Below are positions 63,365 to 64,000 of a stretch of DNA of 64,000 nucleotides, one piece after another. Position 1 is the stretch's first letter; each line of letters starts with the position of its first letter. The notes under the pieces were generated by a model. The model had not been told where the DNA came from, made no database searches, and worked only from the letters and a program-made list of their open reading frames with translations. Both the position numbers and the translations under genes were made by a program. Source of the DNA: Alloscardovia venturai (GTDB taxonomy: Bacteria; Actinomycetota; Actinomycetes; Actinomycetales; Bifidobacteriaceae); NCBI RefSeq assembly GCF_042676605.1, contig NZ_JBHTHQ010000012.1, forward strand, positions 124,001 through 188,000, written 5' to 3'.

Positions 63365-64000
63365 CGTGCACCTTCCTTTGCGTTTGCTGTGTAAATATAA
63401 CGTGGGTAATGATTTGCGCTACGGATAACTCTCGGTATCGGTTTCCCCGTCGGATCCGTGGCCCGTTGCAGTCGTCTCTCATGGCGTATCTGCGCAGGAG
63501 TAAGTAGCTGAGTAGGATCTTGCGCGTGGTTGTGATATCTTGACGCTTCCAGTGCTTCTTTGTCAAGAAGTCTTCGCTCAATTTTGGCTAATGTGCGCGA
63601 GATGACCAGAGCATTTTCCGGACGATCGGCAGGGTTTTTCGCGAGCATACTCATGACGAATTCTGATAGCTGCCAGTCGATAAAGTCAGGCAATGGAGGC
63701 GCTGCCTCATTTACATGCGCTGCAGCGATGTCTACTGGCGTTTTCCCTGTAAATGGTCGGTGTCCGCACAAGCCTTCATACGCCACGACGCCCAGTGAAT
63801 ACAAATCTGACTGAGGAGTAGCTTGCTCACCTTGGGCTTGCTCAGGGGAAATGTACTGAGCCGTTCCTACGACCATTCCATCTTGTGTAATCTGACCCTG
63901 ATCAGTGGAGTATGATACGCCGAAGTCAGTGATTTTAACTTCACCAGTTTGAGAGACCATGATATTTGCAGGTTTGACGTCGCGGTGAATGATGCCATGA
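63361..64000 (-). CDS. pknA: Second serine/threonine kinase (PknA-type), partial
   Basis: The C-terminal part of a second kinase, continuing beyond the window. At its right edge it reads HGIIHRDVKPANIM (catalytic loop), then VKITDFGVSY, GTAQYISPEQAQGE, and a short basic tail with no TM helix, ending YIYTANAKEGAR. Lies directly upstream of pknB with ATGA overlap, as in Actinobacteria. The N-lobe is outside the window. Confidence 0.88.
   Translation of the reverse strand, partial: HGIIHRDVKPANIMVSQTGEVKITDFGVSYSTDQGQITQDGMVVGTAQYISPEQAQGEQATPQSDLYSLGVVAYEGLCGHRPFTGKTPVDIAAAHVNEAAPPLPDFIDWQLSEFVMSMLAKNPADRPENALVISRTLAKIERRLLDKEALEASRYHNHAQDPTQLLTPAQIRHERRLQRATDPTGKPIPRVIRSANHYPRYIYTANAKEGAR

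Noticed and set aside
1..64000. CRISPR array, prophage or rRNA operon
   Set aside because: No regularly spaced repeats, phage structural genes or rRNA sequence were seen anywhere in the window.

Overview
The window looks like the origin-proximal part of a chromosome from a mid-to-low G+C member of the Bifidobacteriaceae (Scardovia, Alloscardovia or Gardnerella side rather than high-G+C Bifidobacterium). The reasons are the actinobacterial block crgA / DUF881 / class E sortase / pknB-PASTA / pknA at the right end, a DUF3073 protein, actinobacterial trpS, a mevalonate operon, and three perfect ParB sites (parS). The genus is an inference; no rRNA is present.

Layout. 1-2000: a secreted glycine-zipper protein with a small membrane partner, then debris of a sortase substrate, an IS3-family fragment, and a toxin beheaded beside its intact antitoxin. 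2454-12723: two family 3 glycoside hydrolases (one membrane-anchored with permuted domains, one cytoplasmic), a GtrA-like protein and a glycosyltransferase. Between them sit a Panacea/GNAT pair that looks like a toxin-antitoxin module and a decayed second secreted-protein cassette. 12742-15978: a regulator, a zeta-toxin module and a two-domain copper oxidase resembling nitrite reductase. 16103-20506: mevalonate kinase, diphosphomevalonate decarboxylase, phosphomevalonate kinase and type 2 IPP isomerase, with parS sites inside the first and last genes. 20599-24334: aminotransferase, amino-acid permease and asparaginase, tightly coupled. 24525-30208: a cation efflux protein, a truncated NhaD-type pseudogene ending at a cluster of short repeats, and an AT-rich bacteriocin-like peptide with its own ABC transporter.

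30471-41233: tRNA-Ala and tRNA-Ile, a DUF45 metallopeptidase, an SPFH protein, small membrane and ribbon-helix-helix genes, the third secreted-protein cassette, dps, a CorC-type protein, carbonic anhydrase, a broken NYN gene, a 40-bp palindrome centred on parS, and ppc. 41601-49311: ThrE-like exporter, PIN/excisionase toxin-antitoxin pair, U32 peptidase, flavin oxidoreductase, DUF3073 and trpS. 49376-53451: a membrane-anchored protein, a lipase with a helical C-terminal half and two small helical proteins, resembling a type VII secretion lipase-toxin cassette, with the next gene broken by an ISL3-family element. 53495-57023: a broken XRE gene, an SCP-domain protein, and a nucleoside hydrolase with an MFS transporter. 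57360-64000: small membrane protein, rhomboid, crgA, DUF881, sortase E, pknB and pknA (pknA runs off the window).

The most interesting signal is a leader of about 90 bp with a perfect 9-bp inverted repeat. It occurs almost unchanged (4 differences) before two unrelated secreted proteins 34 kb apart, and in diverged form before a third. Each of the three secreted genes is followed by a very small membrane protein. This looks like a dispersed, co-regulated family of antimicrobial-peptide and immunity cassettes.
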